Shown piece by piece: positions 52,301-56,427 of a stretch of 64,000 bases of DNA (positions within the stretch are counted from its first letter, which is position 1; every line of letters begins with the position of its first letter). A model generated the notes under the pieces. That model was given only the letters and a program-made list of their open reading frames with translations, was not told where the DNA came from and did no database searches. Position numbers and translations under genes: made by a program. The stretch is from Cricetomys ansorgei (Eukaryota > Chordata > Mammalia > Rodentia > Nesomyidae): positions 7,850,001 to 7,914,000 of the forward strand of contig JAMJFZ010001258.1 in the NCBI GenBank assembly GCA_026225945.1. The letters are read 5' to 3'.

Positions 52301-55300
52301 TGGACTGAGCCCCTCTCCCCCAAGAGCCAGGCTTAGAATGGTTCCCAGTGTCAGTTCTGACCACTAACAGAAATGGTTGACACATGGACAAACTGGGCAC
52401 AAAGGCCTCAGGGCTGGAGTGGAAGTTAGGGTAGCCTTCTGCCTGTTCTCAGCACGGGCCAGTGCTTCCTTTTATGGCTGTTGTTGGGTTTATGCTGACT
52501 TGAGATGTATTCTGCTCTGATTACTGGCGGGTGGGGCATTGGACAGCAAGTTGCAAGACAGCCTTGACTCTGGTAGATAGGCATAACTCCTTAGACTCGG
52601 ACTTCTCATCCTTCATGCCTCCCCATCTGCTTGTAGTCTGGTGAGAATCTCATGCTTGTAGTTCTAAAACCTGAAGGTCCCAGAGCTGGGAAAGGAATGT
52701 CTGTGTCACCCATTGCAGCCTTGATCTGCAAGTAGGTGTCTATTTCTTACCCTGCTGGCGAAAACGAGTCCCTGGCTTTGGACTGAGCTCTGAGCTCTCA
52801 TTGGCTTCTCAGTATTTTCTATTGGTAGAAAGTTCTTCCTTGTGCTGAGCTTAAGTCTGAAATCTTCAGTAACTTCTGTCTTTTGGTTTCTGTTTCACCG
52901 TCTGAAGCCAGATGTGCTCCATCTAATCTCTGGAGTGCTGTGTGAACACAAGTGCCCTTTCTTTCAGGCCACCTCCTAGACTCCTTTGCCCGGTCAGCTC
53001 TGTGGGATTCTGGCCTGGATTACCTGCACGGAACAGGGCATGGCGTCGGGTCCTTCCTGAATGTCCACGAGGGTCCGTGCGGCATCAGTTATAAAACGTT
53101 CTCTGACGAGCCCTTGGAGGCTGGCATGATTGTTACCGACGGTAGGTGTGGCTCACGTGCGGGCACAAGCTAGTTGTTTTTCTCATCTGTCAGTTATTTT
53201 AAAGGAAGTTGGTAATAATGTCCCCCACCTGTCATCTTAAATGGATGACCTTTTTCAATTATTAGAGTGATTTGGGCTCATTTTAGGAAGAGTAAGTTAT
53301 GGATAAGAACTTTAAAATACATGATCTTGCTGCGTTCTGCTATCCTCTTGTGCTCAGTTTGTACCAGACCTCAGTGCTGGGTCACTGTGCCCTGTGGATA
53401 TACAGTGTGCGTCATGGAGCAGATCTGCAGTGTTCTACTCTGCCTTGTGGTCCGTTCTCAGAACCTCAGACCCCGTCATCTTCTTGTACCTCAAATGCCT
53501 GTCTGGGGCTTCCCGGGAGAGGATGGATAGGGTGGGCCCCTTTTCCTTCTTCGGCATGGTGGCCGTGCTGGCTGAAGGCATCTCTGCTGTGTTGCTTCCC
53601 TGTGGGCTGCCTCTCACCTTGAGTTGTTTGTTCTAGAGCCGGGGTATTATGAAGACGGAGCTTTCGGGATCCGCATTGAGAATGTTGTTCTGGTGGTGCC
53701 TGTGAAGACCAAGGTGAGTGCTCGGAGATTTGCTTAAACATTTCCTACTCTTACTGTAGGGAGGTGAAGACTTTTGTCTTTGGAGCCAAGAATGTGCCAT
53801 AGTGGGGTCAAAATAAGCTTCTTTCCCCTTATACCATGGGTTTTTACCAGAAGCTTCTCTCCTTTGTAAAACTAGAAAGGAACAGGATGTAGCTCAGTGG
53901 TAGAATCCTGGCTCAGCACAAGCAAAGTCCTAAAGCACTGTCAGAAAGAGAAAAGAAAGTTCTAGTGCATTGATGAGCATGAGATCTGGGCTGGGTGGGT
54001 AGAGGCACTTGCCAAGCCTGATGGTCTGAGCTCGGTCGTGGGACCCACGTGGTGGAGAGTTGTACTCTTGCACATACACAGAATTAAAAAAAAAGAAAGC
54101 CTAGTAAAGAGGACTACATAGGCCACGTGGCTAATTGATTTGGATGATTTATACCCAGTAGAATCTTAGGAATCCAAACCAGCATTTTCTAAGTCCAGAC
54201 ATTCACGTCCTGTCCCAACCTCCATCACAGACATTAGCTCTGTGGGCCTGCCAGTGGGAGCCCCTCAGCACCACTGTCAGGTGTCTCTGATAACTCCGAG
54301 GCTGCCCACAGCAGCGCGTGGGCGGGGTCAGCTGTGCTTGTGTTCCTCCTGTGAAGATGGTGCCGCTGATAGTCAGCTCCCACCGGGCTGGGTGGAGGAA
54401 CCTCAGCCATTCACTGTGGTAAAGGGAGGGTGTAAGCTGCTATTTCCTCTTTTCTCCTGCAGTATAATTTCAATAACCGAGGAAGCCTGACCTTTGAACC
54501 TCTGACTTTGGTTCCTATCCAGACCAAAATGATAGATGTGGATTCTCTTACAGATAAAGAGGTAATGGGGAATCTTGGGATGGAGGTTCGGAGAGACTTA
54601 GTAAGGGGGTGAGACTCTCCCTGTTCCATTCCTACGGTTCCATTTAAAGGTCAGCTGAGTCTGAAGTTTCCTGTGGACTCTCAGCAGAGGTAGTCCTGTT
54701 GCATAGGCTGTAGGGCCCCAGGGCGCATAGGCAGGCACAAGAGAAACAGCTCCACTCTTCCTGCTTAGGTGCGCCACGGTAATGTCTGAGCGACTGTTGT
54801 GTCCACAAGAGCTGACAGAAATGGCTTATGTGGAGGCTTTACTCTGGCTCAGTTTCAGGAAGTTTCAGACCATCCTTGTGTGAAGGCGTGGAGGGATAGC
54901 TCCATGAGCGTGAGGAGTGTGTAGCAGGGGTGTCCCATGTCACAGTGGACTGGGAGGCAGTGAGAGGGACTGGATCCAAGGACCAGTTCGTGGCCTTTGA
55001 AGACCTGCCCTTCATGATCTACTCGCCAGTTAGTAGACACAACCTACTGGGGCACAGACACTGGAAACAGGAGCTTATGGGCTACATTTCATAATCAAAA
55101 TGTAATAGTTCTCTTTGCAAATATGGGTCCATTTGTCTTTCCTACAGAAAGCCAGATGGGTGTGGGGCCCTCTTGGCCACTGCACACGCCACATTGTTTT
55201 CTTGTGTTGCAGGAAACATTAAAGGGGCAAAAAGCAGAGTCTGCCATGTGCTCAGTTCCACTTAGATCATGAGGTGGTCTGCTATGTGCTCAGGTCTACA

Positions 55301-56388
55301 CAGACGCATGAGGTGGTCCCAGTCTGTCTGTTGCTGCTATGATCGCCCTGTGTGTCACAGTGGTGTTAACTGAGCAGGCTCACAGGGCTAGCGGTATTCA
55401 GACCCTTCAAGTGCTACAGTGAATCCCCAAGTTCTTGAGGCAGACCAGGGGACCTGGAGTAAGGACCAAGGGTTCAGGCAAGTGATCAAAGTCAGGGAAG
55501 AAACCAGGACCTGGAAAGGGCAGGGCCGATTAGCCAGACAGACAAAGCAGGTTTTAATCCAGGAAGCTGGAAATCAGGACACACGTCCAGGGCGAGGTCG
55601 AAGTCTCATTGAGAAGCAGGTGGCTGATGGGAGCAGGAGGCAGGAAAAGCATGGAAAGATACCTGAGGAATAAGGCAGTTTGTTACTTGAGATAAGCCGC
55701 TGTCCCTCCCAGAGTGTTTGTATGCTTCTGAAAGCAGGACTGATCTTCTCTAAGGCCTGCTTAGGTACCCTTCTGAGGGATCAGGAGCTCTCCTGGGAGG
55801 CTGCAAAGTGAGGTTTGCCCAGCTAGAAGCCTCTTATATTTTTCATTGAATGCGTGGGTGACAGAGGAAGTTCTTCCACTTCTTGCTTGACTTCCTTGTG
55901 TGCTTGGGCACCTCTGTCTGCTGATTGGTGCCCTTGGTTCAGCCAGCGTTTGTGTTTACAGAACTCTAAAGGAGCCTGGTGATCCTGGTTGATTCAAATT
56001 GTAGGTAGATTTAGAACAGGCTGCTCATCCCAGCAGCAGCCTGGTCTCCTGTGCACGTCTTCAGTGGGAAGAATCCTGTCTGCAGCCCAGGAGCCCTTCT
56101 CCACTCTACCAGAGTGGTGCTTGGCTGAAGGGGAGCATGAGCACCCAGTGGCGTGAGAGCCTGCTTAGAAGCCTTGTGTCCCATAGGGACCTGGGCCTCT
56201 TAGAGCATCCTTGGCTACACTTGGTTCCTTATCAGGGACCCCGAAAGCCCAAGGCTATTGTTTCCGACCAGGTAAATAGGTGACACGGTCACCCTGACCA
56301 CATGTGAGTCAGGAGGCGTTGGCCCCACGTGTTTTCCTTCCATTTTATTCAGGGAACTAGTGCACGAGGAAAAGTTAAGCCAGACAGT

Positions 56389-56427
<39 letters not shown>

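Noticed and set aside
53885..53940. tRNA-like box A sequence
   Set aside because: It is part of an ID/B4-type SINE; no complete cloverleaf can be formed.
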